From: Embleya scabrispora DSM 41855
GTDB taxonomy: Bacteria; Actinomycetota; Actinomycetes; Streptomycetales; Streptomycetaceae
Direction: 5' to 3'
NCBI RefSeq assembly: GCF_000372745.1
Contig: NZ_KB889561.1
Span: forward strand, 348,878 to 412,877
DNA: 64,000 bases
Within the stretch, counting starts at the first letter, position 1, and the number at the start of each line of letters is the position of its first letter. Below, piece after piece: positions 9,661 through 17,751 of this stretch. The position numbers and the translations under genes are program-made. The notes below the pieces were generated by a model, which did no database searches, was not told the origin of the DNA, and worked only from the letters and a program-made list of their open reading frames with translations.

Positions 9661-10221
9661 TCAGTCCGATTCGGCCATGCCCTCGGCCACTCGTCTGACG
9701 GCCGCCGCTTCGTCGGGCCGGTTGCCTTCGTCATAACGGTCGGCCAGTGCCTTCGCCGCCTCGATGAGGGTGTCCGGTTCGGCGCGGCCCGGTTCCGGAC
9801 CGGTCGTCAGGGCGCGGACGGTGAACTCCAGCACGTCCACGAGCGCGGCCGGCTCTCGGCCGCCGGCCACGGCCGACGTGTAGGCCGCGAAGCCGAGGAC
9901 GCCGAACCGAACGTGCGCGAGCCCGTTCTCGGGCTCGGCCTCGCGCAATCGGCCCATCACCTCGATGGCGCTGCTCAGGCAGCGGAAGGCCATCCCGTGG
10001 TTGCCCAACGTGGTGAACGCCGCGGCACAGTCCTCGAAGGCGTCCGCGGTCGCGAACGCGTCGCGCGTCGGCAAGTCCTCGGTGAGCAACTCGTACGCGG
10101 TGAACGCCCGGACCGATGCGCGACGCTCCTTGCCCTCGGCGGCCAGTTCCCGAGCCCGTCGGGCGAGCGCCCGACCTCCGTTCCTGGGGCCGAGGTCGGC
10201 CGGTCGTCGACCAATGCGCAT
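9661..10221 (-). CDS. Hypothetical helical protein, TPR-like, 186 aa
   Basis: An Ala/Leu-rich, mainly helical protein (RALARRARELAAEGKERRAS, AFTTLGNHGMAFRCLSSAIE, EAAKALADRYDEGNRPDEAA) with the periodicity of tetratricopeptide-like helix pairs. ATG 10221 has GGAGG 6 nt upstream. There is no signal peptide or membrane segment. Its neighbours are a convergent small gene and a divergent secreted nuclease, giving no functional hint. Confidence 0.72.
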   Translation of the reverse strand: MRIGRRPADLGPRNGGRALARRARELAAEGKERRASVRAFTAYELLTEDLPTRDAFATADAFEDCAAAFTTLGNHGMAFRCLSSAIEVMGRLREAEPENGLAHVRFGVLGFAAYTSAVAGGREPAALVDVLEFTVRALTTGPEPGRAEPDTLIEAAKALADRYDEGNRPDEAAAVRRVAEGMAESD

Positions 10222-10574
10222 GGATGTCCTCCGATTCGTACCGCATCACGGGCCGGCTCCCGACGAAGCCCACGACATTCCGACGCACCGAACCCGATGG
10301 ACGTTCCGAACGCCCCGCGCTCGTCCGACACCCGCACCCGCCTCGATCACGACACGCGCCGGATCGGCGGACCGCTCACGATCCCCCGACGACCCGCCTC
10401 TTCGGCCGAGTTCACGACAACCTCTCGTGCGCGTACGGGACTCGGCGGTGCCTCGTCACCAAGAATTCATGCCGCGCGGGGTCCCGGTGGACCGGGTTGC
10501 TCGGGCACGCTGGGCGCGCCGATCCGCGCCCGGATCCGGGCCGGATGCCGCCACCGCCTTCGGGAGGCCCCGCC
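10222..10574. promoter_or_regulatory. Divergent promoter region, no gene seen
   Basis: The 353 bp between the TPR-like gene (minus) and the secreted nuclease (plus) must hold both promoters. It includes a local AT-richer patch around 10425-10480. No reading frame with ribosome site and recognisable product was found. Confidence 0.4.
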
Positions 10575-11219
10575 GTGTCCACTTCGCCCGCGCTGCGCCG
10601 TGCCGCAACCACCGTATGCATAGCCGGACTTGTTCTCGCGGCGACAGCCACCGCGACCGCCCCCGCGCATGCCGTGCCGCCCACGCCGATATCGGCGGCG
10701 ACCGCCCGCTCGTACCTGGCCGGCACGACCGCGACCGCCGAGACCCACGGCGACAGCTACGACCGCGACCTGTTCCCGACCTGGATCACCATCTCCGGGA
10801 CCTGTGACACCCGTGAATGGATCCTCAGGCGCGACGGCACCGGCGTGAGCACGAACAGCGGGTGCACCGCGACCTCCGGCACCTGGACCAGCGCCTACGA
10901 CAACGTGGTGACCACCAACCCGTCGACGTTCGACATCGACCACCTCGTACCGTTGTCCGAAGCCTGGGCCTCCGGCGCCTGGGCCTGGACCACGACCCGA
11001 CGTCGCGCCTTCGCCAACGACGTGAGCGCTCCCCAACTCATCGCCGTCTCGGCCTCGTCCAACCGCTCCAAGGGCGACAAGGATCCCGCCCAGTGGCTCC
11101 CGCAGGCGTCCTACCGCTGCACCTACGCCCGAGCCTGGGTCCAGGTCAAGCACGACTACGCGCTCACCGTCGACTCCACCGAGAAGAGCGCGCTCACCAC
11201 GATCCTCAACGCCTGCTGA
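10575..11219 (+). CDS. Secreted HNH-family endonuclease (DUF1524-like)
   Basis: A 214-residue exported protein. It has a signal peptide of about 34 residues (hydrophobic core VCIAGLVLAATATATA, cleavage near AHA-VPP). The nuclease core shows DIDHLVPLSEAW (about 116) and a downstream N..SAPQLIAVSASSNRSKGDKDPAQW block, the His-Asn motif pair of the HNH/DUF1524 fold common in secreted Streptomyces nucleases. Two conserved Cys pairs could form disulfides. GTG 10575 is chosen because GGGAGG lies 7 nt upstream and gives a clean signal peptide. Role inferred: extracellular DNA degradation or nutrient release. Confidence 0.9.
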   Translation: MSTSPALRRAATTVCIAGLVLAATATATAPAHAVPPTPISAATARSYLAGTTATAETHGDSYDRDLFPTWITISGTCDTREWILRRDGTGVSTNSGCTATSGTWTSAYDNVVTTNPSTFDIDHLVPLSEAWASGAWAWTTTRRRAFANDVSAPQLIAVSASSNRSKGDKDPAQWLPQASYRCTYARAWVQVKHDYALTVDSTEKSALTTILNAC

Positions 11220-11333
11220 CCCGACACCCACCGACCGTCCGCGACCCGTCACCCCGGCCGACGCCCCACACGCACCCGCCCGCGCATCGCGGGCCGTCCG
11301 CTCCACCTCCCGGCATCACCGGGCTCGCGGGGT

Positions 11334-12443
11334 TCATTCCGGCGGGCAGGTGCCGTGCCGGAGGAAGTCGATGACCTCTGCCCGTTCGGCGGCGACGCCC
11401 GCTTCGACGAGAGCCGGCAGCGGCTCGAACGCGTCCACCTCGACGGAGCGGCCGGCGGCCAGGCGGGTCCAGGTGGCGACGGCCAGGCCGTCGACGACGA
11501 CGGTGGGGCGGATCAGGCCGCCGCCCGGCCGGATTCGGCCCTCATACGCGGCGGGGACGGACAGTTCGCGGGTGCGGTAGCCGACGAGGTAGTTGTCGTA
11601 GGCCGGCAACATCCGCACGTCCGGGGTTTCGGACGGCGTGCCGGCCGGGCCCTCGCCACGATCGCTCGCCCCGGTCGGCTCGCCGTCGGCGGTGATCGCA
11701 CCCGCCCGGCCCAGCGCCTTCCAGGCCGTGCGGGCCCACGTGATCGGCAGGCCCGACCAGGTCGCGAAGTCCGCCGCATCGACGGGCCCGTGCGCCCTCA
11801 GGTAGCGCAGGGCCAGTTCGGTGAGTGCGGCGTCCGTCTCCGGTTCCCGAACCCCGGGTTGCACCGGCAGCCAGTCGTCGAGCAGGACGTAGCCGGCTTC
11901 GCCGGCGCGCCGTGGACCCTGGCACAGGATGCCGGTGAGTGCCGCGTGGCGGATCAGATGGAACGGCGCCTGCCCGTGAGTCGCGATTCCGAGGGTGGCG
12001 AGGTGTTCCGTCAGCTCGGGCCGCGTGAGCGGCCCGTGTGCGGTGAGGACGCGCCGGATCAGGCGGTCCGCGCGCTCGCGCAGGCTTTCGTCCAAGCCGA
12101 GTTCGCGGTAGCGGCGATCGGTGGCGCCGAGGATGCGGGGCGCGAGCAGTCGCAGGATCCAGCGGACGTCCGCGGCGGCGACGGTGTGCAGGGTGCCGCG
12201 CATGAACCAGCCGCGGACGATACTTCTCTCGTCCTCGTAGGCGACGCGGATGTCGTCCGCGTCGATGTTTCGGCCGCGTACCCGGATGCCCAGGTCGGCG
12301 GCGGTGGCGTCCTGGGCCTGGATGGCGAACACCCGTCGCAGGACCGCCTCCACGGAATCCTCCCGGAGCCTTCCGGCCAGCCCCTGCGCGCGGGCGCGCA
12401 TCCCGCGGACGCGCTCCTGATCGAGCACCGACACTGCCTCCAT
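11334..12443 (-). CDS. Winged helix DNA-binding domain protein (HTH_42/YcaQ-like)
   Basis: A 369-residue member of the winged-helix family related to YcaQ/AlkX, DNA glycosylase-like proteins that in some cases unhook interstrand crosslinks. Visible: RLREDSVEAVLRRVFAIQAQD (N-terminal), RSIVRGWFMRGTLHTVAAAD (about 73-92) and a C-terminal LPAYDNYLVGYRTR block with IRPGGGLIRPTVVVDG, all typical of the family. It starts 12 bp after the stop of a small lipoprotein gene, suggesting co-transcription. Whether this copy is a glycosylase is unproven. Confidence 0.86.
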   Translation of the reverse strand: MEAVSVLDQERVRGMRARAQGLAGRLREDSVEAVLRRVFAIQAQDATAADLGIRVRGRNIDADDIRVAYEDERSIVRGWFMRGTLHTVAAADVRWILRLLAPRILGATDRRYRELGLDESLRERADRLIRRVLTAHGPLTRPELTEHLATLGIATHGQAPFHLIRHAALTGILCQGPRRAGEAGYVLLDDWLPVQPGVREPETDAALTELALRYLRAHGPVDAADFATWSGLPITWARTAWKALGRAGAITADGEPTGASDRGEGPAGTPSETPDVRMLPAYDNYLVGYRTRELSVPAAYEGRIRPGGGLIRPTVVVDGLAVATWTRLAAGRSVEVDAFEPLPALVEAGVAAERAEVIDFLRHGTCPPE

Positions 12444-12455
12444 GCCCGTCCTCGG

Positions 12456-12710
12456 CTACCCGTTCACGCAGGTCTTCAGGAAGCGTGCCTCGCTCAACCG
12501 CGTCATGTCCGGGACGATTCCCCACGCACGACGGCACCGGTCGGTGGTGGGTTCGATACCGGCCCCGGTCATCGTCGCCCGCGACTGACGGGCGAATTGG
12601 TCGCTCACGCGGTCCCGTTCGTCGTCCCCGCCGTCGCCACCACCACATCCGGCCGCCGCGACGAACACCGCGACGGTCGCGAACCCGCGGAACCGCCGTC
12701 CCAACCCCAT
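12456..12710 (-). CDS. Small putative lipoprotein, 84 aa
   Basis: The N-terminus MGLGRRFRGFATVAVFVAAAGCGGGDGG shows a basic n-region, a hydrophobic core and a lipobox-like AAGC followed by a Gly/Asp-rich tether. The rest (about 30-84) has two further Cys residues and no known domain. It precedes the winged-helix gene by 12 bp in the same direction. The upstream region contains two very strong hairpins. The lipobox is imperfect at -3 (Ala). Function unknown. Confidence 0.68.
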   Translation of the reverse strand: MGLGRRFRGFATVAVFVAAAGCGGGDGGDDERDRVSDQFARQSRATMTGAGIEPTTDRCRRAWGIVPDMTRLSEARFLKTCVNG

Positions 12711-12844
12711 GATTGCCACCAGCGGGACACTAGCAGCGTTCGCGACGGCGGATCGGCGAACGCCCGTGCGGTTCGGTGACCTTCGGGGCGAGCCGACCCG
12801 CTGCGGCACCCGTTCCCCGCGGGCGGGACGGACCACCTCGCATT

Positions 12845-12882
12845 GCCGGATTCGAGCCGGCACCCGCCGGATCGAATCCGGC
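12845..12882. repeat. 38-bp extended hairpin in a divergent intergenic region
   Basis: The outer arms GCCGGATTCGA and TCGAATCCGGC pair over 11 bp, then after one G-A mismatch the inner arms CCGGC and GCCGG pair around an ACCC loop. It lies between the lipoprotein gene (minus) and the prenyltransferase gene (plus). The same bases can alternatively form two small hairpins with tRNA T-arm-like loops. Confidence 0.75.
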
Positions 12883-12888
12883 GCCTGT

Positions 12889-12921
12889 CCGGTAGAGCCC
12901 GCCGTCCCGGCGGGCCACCGG
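12889..12921. repeat. Second extended hairpin in the same intergenic region
   Basis: The inner perfect stem GCCCGCCG / CGGCGGGC with a 3-nt loop (12897-12915) is extended by outer arms CCGGT / ACCGG. It begins 7 bp after the previous hairpin and ends 85 bp before the prenyltransferase start. Confidence 0.7.
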
Positions 12922-13006
12922 TCCGCCGAACGGCCCGCGTCCTCCCCTTCCCGGGCGAGGCCGCGGCGACCCGGCGGGCATCGGGACGGACTGCCTGGAG
13001 CCGACC

Positions 13007-14173
13007 TTGACCAGTATCGACAACCCCCACGAGATCGCGGCGACGCGACGAGACCTCGAAAAACGCGCCACCACGTTGGGTGATCATCTGCGCGGCCAAC
13101 TGGATCGCCTGTGCCGGGTCGCCGCGGTGACCGACCCCGAAGGGCGATATCGGGATTCGCTGACCGAGTTGCTCGGCGTCGGGGCCGACCGACCGCTCTC
13201 CGCGCCCGCGCCGCCGTCGTGCATCTCCGACGACCACACACCGGCCGAATTCTCGCTGACCTTCCCGGGCGGCGACCGCCCGCGCGTGCGGGTGCTGACC
13301 GAGCCCGGGTGCGGCGCGGCGACGCTCGCCGAGAACGGCCGAGTCGGCCGGTCGGCCCTGCGACGGACGGCCCGGCGCTGGGGTTTCTCCGTGGAGCCGC
13401 TGCGCCGCGTCGAGACGCTCTTCTTCCCGGCCGCTCCGCGGGGCACCTTCGCGCTGTGGTGTGCGATGGAGTTGCGGACGGCGCCCGGCGGGCCGGGATT
13501 CAAGGCGTACGTGGATCCCGCCGCGCACGGCCCCGAACACGCGGCCGAGGTCGTCGAGGAGGCGCTGGCCCGGTTCGGCCACGCACGAGCCTGGCCGTTG
13601 CTGCGCGAGCACGTCGCGGCGCGGTACCCCGACGACGATCGGTTCGCCTTCCTCGCGCTGGATCTGGGGTCGTGGGCGACCCCGAGGGTGAAGGTCTACG
13701 TTGCCCACCACCGATTCGACCTCGACGGTGTGCGCCGTGTTGCCGGCTCGTTTTCGGATCGGTGTGCGCGGCGCGCGGTGGAGTTCTGCCGGATCGCCGG
13801 CGGCACGCATCGCTTCGATCGCCGTCCGCCGGTGTCGTGCCTGTCCTTCGTCGGTCGCAACGCGTGCGGTCCTGCCGGGTACACACTGCATCTACCCGTT
13901 CGGGACTACGCCGCGAACGACGACCACGCTCGGGATCGCGCGGCTTCGCTGCTTCGGCGCCACGGCCTGCCCACCACCTCGCTCGATCGTGCGCTGGGCG
14001 CGATGACGAGGCGCCGTCCGGTGGACGGGGTGGGGCTCGTCTCGTACCTCTCCCTGGTGCAGGCGGCCGGCCGGCCGTCACGGGTGACGATCTATCTGTC
14101 CCCCGAGGCATATCGGGTCGGTTCGGCGCGGGACCGCGAGTCCCCGCCGGCGGCCACACTTTCGAGGGAATAG
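13007..14173 (+). CDS. DMATS/ABBA-type aromatic prenyltransferase
   Basis: A 388-residue soluble aromatic prenyltransferase of the DMATS type (actinobacterial CymD-like), which attaches an allylic isoprenyl group to an indole or other aromatic acceptor without needing an NSE/DDxxD motif. Key features: DDHTPAEFSLTF with the proposed general-base Glu (E81), RVRVL (about 93), K-A-Y at 166-168 and R-V-K-V-Y at 227-231, matching the diphosphate-binding basic residues and Tyr shield of fungal and bacterial homologues, then YTLHLPVRDY and a final VTIYLSPEAY strand. The length is typical. A TTG start is chosen because GGAG sits 6 nt upstream. No NRPS, tryptophanase or cyclase gene is adjacent, so the acceptor is unknown. 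Confidence 0.88.
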   Translation: MTSIDNPHEIAATRRDLEKRATTLGDHLRGQLDRLCRVAAVTDPEGRYRDSLTELLGVGADRPLSAPAPPSCISDDHTPAEFSLTFPGGDRPRVRVLTEPGCGAATLAENGRVGRSALRRTARRWGFSVEPLRRVETLFFPAAPRGTFALWCAMELRTAPGGPGFKAYVDPAAHGPEHAAEVVEEALARFGHARAWPLLREHVAARYPDDDRFAFLALDLGSWATPRVKVYVAHHRFDLDGVRRVAGSFSDRCARRAVEFCRIAGGTHRFDRRPPVSCLSFVGRNACGPAGYTLHLPVRDYAANDDHARDRAASLLRRHGLPTTSLDRALGAMTRRRPVDGVGLVSYLSLVQAAGRPSRVTIYLSPEAYRVGSARDRESPPAATLSRE

Positions 14174-14194
14174 TCCTCTGGATGCGGCACGCGC

Positions 14195-14225
14195 ACCCAC
14201 CGGCTTCCTAGAGTCGGCGGTGGGT
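14195..14225. repeat. Inverted repeat between prenyltransferase and AAA regulator
   Basis: A perfect 8-bp stem ACCCACCG / CGGTGGGT with a 15-nt loop, located 22 bp after the prenyltransferase stop. It could terminate that transcript or act in the leader of the next gene. Confidence 0.45.
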
Positions 14226-14294
14226 CGGCGGACCCGTTCCGGGCGAGAACGGCTCGACGCCCGCCGGCCCCGCGTTCCGGCCCGAGAGGACACC

Positions 14295-17200
14295 GTGCCT
14301 TCCGCACTGATCGGCAGGGACCACTGTCTGGGCGTGCTGCGGTCCCGGGTCGAACGGGCCCGCGCGGGCCACGGCGGGCTGGTCCTGGTCGGCGGGGAGG
14401 CCGGGATCGGCAAGACCGCGCTGGTGCGACAGATGGCACACGAGGCCCTGGGCCTGGACATGTGTGTCCTGCGTGGGACGTGCTGGGACTCCGGTGCCAC
14501 GCCCGACTATTGGCCGTGGACCCAGGCGTTGCGAAATCTGCGGCGGGAGACGACCGACGCCGAGTGGGCCCTGATCACAGCGGCGGCCGGGACCACGCTT
14601 CCCGTCCTGTTGGGCGAGCACGCCACACCGCCCGGCGAGCGGGTCGCGGGCCCGGACGGGTTCGCGATCGGCGACGCGGTGACGACGATGCTGGGCACCG
14701 CGTCCCGGAACCGACCGGTGTTGCTGGTCCTGGAGGACCTGCACTGGGCCGACGCGGCATCGCTGGGCCTGCTGGAATTCGTGGCCCGGCACACCTGGTT
14801 CGAGCGCCTGCTCGTGGTGGGCACCTGTCGCGAGTTCGAGGCGCGCCAGGCCGGCCGGCGGCTGCCGGCGGCGGGCGCGGAGACGGCGATCCTTCGACCG
14901 ACCGGTCTGAACCGCGTCGGGGTGGCGGAGTTGATGACACGTACCGCGGGCGCCCGGCCCGAGGAGGCGGTCGTCGACGAGGTGCATCGGCGCACCGCCG
15001 GCAATCCGTTCTTCGTGGAGGAGACCGCCCGGTTGTGGGCCGCCGGTGGACCCGTCGGCGCGGTCTCCCCCGGCGTGCGGGCGGCCGTCCACCGACGGTT
15101 GGCCCTCCTGGACGAGGCCGTCGTCGAACTCCTTCGCGTGGCATCCGTGCTGGGCCCAAGCTTCGACATCGGCCCGCTGGCCCGAGCGGCGGGAGTCGGC
15201 GAGATCGCGGCAAGACGACTCTTGGCCCAGGCGGTGGACGCGCATGTGTTGGAGCCGGTCGAGAACGGCGGGGTGGCTTTCCGCCACGACCTGGTGCGCG
15301 AGGCGCTGTACACGTCGCTCGCCGACGACCGCCGGTGCCGGTTGCACGCCGCCGTGGTGCGCGCACTGCCCGCCACGGGGTCCGTCGCACACCCGATGCG
15401 GCCGAACGAGGCGGCCCACCACGCCTATCTCGCCGGCACCGAACTCGCTCCCGACGCGGTGGTCGACCTCCTCGTGGCCGCCGCCCGCCACGCCGCCGGC
15501 CGGCTGGCGAACGAGGAGGCGGTGCGGCACTACCTGCACGCGCTGGAGCGGCTGGGCACCCGAGCGCCGCATCGGCGGGTGAAGCTGATTCTGGACCTGG
15601 CCCTGGCTCGGCAACTCACCGGCGCCCACCAGCGATCGTGGCTCGCCTTCGAGGAGGCCGCCGCGCTGGCCCGTCGACACGACCCCGTCCTGCTGGGCCT
15701 GGTGGCGCTGACCATGCTCGGCGTGGACGCCCGAGGCGACACATCGGGCCTGAAGTCCCGTCTCCCGCACGAGGCACACGCCGCCCTGACCGGGTACTCC
15801 CCAGGCGCACAACCCACCCCACCCGACCGCGCGGCCCCGGTCGACTCCCCATCCCCGTACGGCGATCCCTGCGTCCCCGCGGCCGTGGTGGCCCGGCACG
15901 TCACCGCCGCCGCCCGCCGCAGCGGTGACGACGAGGCCCTACAGACCGGGTTGTGGGCCGCCGTACAGGCGTCGTGGGGGCCGGACACCCTACGTGAACG
16001 CGCCCTCCTGACCACCGAGTTGAGCGAGGTGTCCCGTCGGCGGGGCGACCGCTGGATGGAACACATCGCGATATCGCTGCGCTGGGTGGCTCTGTTGGAA
16101 CTGGCCGATCCGCGTTTCCTGGACCAGTTGCAGGCTCTGGTGGCGGTGGCCCGCGCGAGCGGCTCACCTCGGATGACGCTGACCTCGCTGATCGATCGCA
16201 GCGTGGTGTGCGCGTGCCAGGGTCGCTTCGAGGAGGCCGCGGCCCTGCTCGGCGAGGTGGTGGCGCTCGACGGTCCGCAGCCGAACTACCGGCACTTCGG
16301 CTGCCAACACGCGTGGTCGATGGCACTGCTGCGCGGCGACGCCGCAGAGCTGGATCGGGCGCACCGCGCGCTGCGCGAGCACGACCACCCGTTCGCCGAT
16401 CTGCTGGAGGGCATCGGCGCGCTGGAGTTCGGCGACCGACCCCGGTACCCGTGTGCCGTGCCGGTGGGTGACGGCGACGGCACCGTGGCACACCGGAGCA
16501 TCATTCCGCTGTGGTTGCGCCACCAGGCCCAGGCCGCCGCCGTCGAGCGGGATCCGGCGCGATGCGAGCAGGCGCGCGCCGCCCTGGCGCCGTACCGGGG
16601 GCGGTGGTTGGTCTCGCTCTACGGATGGGACATCGGCGGGCCCGCGTCCCTGTGGACGGGCATCGTGGACGCGGCGCGGGAACACTGGGACGACGCCGTG
16701 CGCGAGTTCGCCGACGCCCGGCGTTCGGCCGACCGGCTGCACGCACGTCCCTGGTCGGTGCGCGCCGGCATCGAATTGGCCGGCGCCCTGCTCGCCCGGG
16801 ACGCCGACGGCGATCGCGCCCGGGCCGGGGCACTGCTGATCGACGCCGGGGCCGAGGCGGACCGGCTCGGCATGATCCACCTGGTCGACCGGGTACGACG
16901 GCTGAGCACCCCATCGACCGGCCGCGCGAGTTCGACGGAGCCGACGACACCACCCGGATCGACCGGCGCGGCGGTGGCGCAACCCCTCGAAAATTGTTGC
17001 GAGTTCCGCCGGGACGGAAGCGTCTGGCGGCTGAGCTTCGCCGGTCGTGTGGTGCACATGCCCGATGCCAAGGGTCTTCGGGACGTACACCGCCTGCTCG
17101 GGCAACCGGGCACCGCCGTCCCGGCGACTCGGTTGCTGGCGCCCGAGGGCGGGGCCGTGGTGTCGGCCACGGCGGCCATGGGCGGGGACGCGTTGTTGGA

Positions 17201-17540
17201 CGAGGAGGCGCGCACCCGTTACCGCCGCCGCCTGGACCGGCTCGACGAGGAGATCGAACAGGCCGTCGACCGCGGCGACGACCGGCAGGCGGCCGAATAC
17301 GACCGGGAGCGGGTCGCGTTGTTGGCCGAACTGCGCCGCGCGGCCGGCCTCGGCGGACGCGTCCGTCGCCTCGGCAATCACAACGAGCGCGCGCGCAAGA
17401 CCGTCACCGCCCGGATTCGGGACGCCCTGCGACGCCTGGACGAGCGGCACCCGGAACTCGCGGCGCACCTGCGAGCCGGCATCTCGACCGGCTCGACGTG
17501 CTGTTACACCCCGGACCCGAGGTTTCGGTGGCGGCTGTGA
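14295..17540 (+). CDS. Large AAA/STAND-type ATPase, LuxR-family-like regulator without a LuxR domain
   Basis: A 1081-residue protein with an N-terminal NTPase: Walker A GGEAGIGKT (about 33-41), Walker B VLLVLEDLHWAD (about 140), followed by a winged-helix-like and helical middle region resembling MalT/LAL regulators and adenylate-cyclase-associated ATPases. Residues about 400-880 look like degenerate TPRs. The C-terminal ~190 residues (from FRRDGSVWRLSFAGRVVHMP, with a DEEARTRYRRRLDRLDEEIE coiled coil and an RARKTVTARIRDALRRLDE helix) form a module found in actinobacterial ATPases in place of the GerE/LuxR helix-turn-helix; it may bind DNA. GTG 14295 has GAGAGGA upstream. It could control the preceding prenyltransferase gene, but that is inference. 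Confidence 0.82.
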   Translation: MPSALIGRDHCLGVLRSRVERARAGHGGLVLVGGEAGIGKTALVRQMAHEALGLDMCVLRGTCWDSGATPDYWPWTQALRNLRRETTDAEWALITAAAGTTLPVLLGEHATPPGERVAGPDGFAIGDAVTTMLGTASRNRPVLLVLEDLHWADAASLGLLEFVARHTWFERLLVVGTCREFEARQAGRRLPAAGAETAILRPTGLNRVGVAELMTRTAGARPEEAVVDEVHRRTAGNPFFVEETARLWAAGGPVGAVSPGVRAAVHRRLALLDEAVVELLRVASVLGPSFDIGPLARAAGVGEIAARRLLAQAVDAHVLEPVENGGVAFRHDLVREALYTSLADDRRCRLHAAVVRALPATGSVAHPMRPNEAAHHAYLAGTELAPDAVVDLLVAAARHAAGRLANEEAVRHYLHALERLGTRAPHRRVKLILDLALARQLTGAHQRSWLAFEEAAALARRHDPVLLGLVALTMLGVDARGDTSGLKSRLPHEAHAALTGYSPGAQPTPPDRAAPVDSPSPYGDPCVPAAVVARHVTAAARRSGDDEALQTGLWAAVQASWGPDTLRERALLTTELSEVSRRRGDRWMEHIAISLRWVALLELADPRFLDQLQALVAVARASGSPRMTLTSLIDRSVVCACQGRFEEAAALLGEVVALDGPQPNYRHFGCQHAWSMALLRGDAAELDRAHRALREHDHPFADLLEGIGALEFGDRPRYPCAVPVGDGDGTVAHRSIIPLWLRHQAQAAAVERDPARCEQARAALAPYRGRWLVSLYGWDIGGPASLWTGIVDAAREHWDDAVREFADARRSADRLHARPWSVRAGIELAGALLARDADGDRARAGALLIDAGAEADRLGMIHLVDRVRRLSTPSTGRASSTEPTTPPGSTGAAVAQPLENCCEFRRDGSVWRLSFAGRVVHMPDAKGLRDVHRLLGQPGTAVPATRLLAPEGGAVVSATAAMGGDALLDEEARTRYRRRLDRLDEEIEQAVDRGDDRQAAEYDRERVALLAELRRAAGLGGRVRRLGNHNERARKTVTARIRDALRRLDERHPELAAHLRAGISTGSTCCYTPDPRFRWRL

Positions 17541-17733
17541 ACCACCGGCCGGCAGGACCACGACCGCCGCCCAACCCCACGAAACCACGACACGCCCGTT
17601 CCACCGATCCGCGCGGCCCGCGCGACCGGCACGGCCCGCGCGATCGACCCGTTTCACCCGGTCCACGGCCGATTGATCCGCCGCGGGCGAGGGGACCCGA
17701 AGAGCCTCGGTCCGGGAAAGGGAGCACAAGACC

Positions 17734-17751
17734 ATGAGCACGACACCATGA
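17734..17751 (+). CDS. Possible 5-codon leader cistron coupled to the esterase start
   Basis: ATG 17734 encodes M-S-T-T-P then TGA, and that stop overlaps the ATG of the esterase (ATGA at 17748-17751). The only good ribosome site in the area, AAAGGGAG near 17717-17724, is spaced for this mini-ORF and is too far (about 24 nt) from the esterase ATG. Translation of the esterase may therefore depend on reinitiation. Confidence 0.4.
   Translation: MSTTP

Noticed and set aside
7167..9734. Long open frame of over 800 codons on the minus strand
   Set aside because: It is antisense to the ABC exporter. In DNA with nearly all third positions G/C, one antisense frame stays open; it has no ribosome site or family motif.
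12845..12882. Two tRNA T-arm-like hairpins suggesting a tRNA gene or att site
   Set aside because: No acceptor, D or anticodon arms fit around them on either strand, and no second copy of the sequence or integrase gene is seen.
13007..17540. A prenylated natural-product biosynthetic cluster
   Set aside because: Only the prenyltransferase is a biosynthetic enzyme here; no scaffold-forming or tailoring genes lie within reach, so a cluster is not claimed.
17590..17660. Repeated CGGCCCGCGCGA units after the AAA regulator
   Set aside because: Only two short copies in simple GC-rich intergenic DNA; no structure or function inferred.
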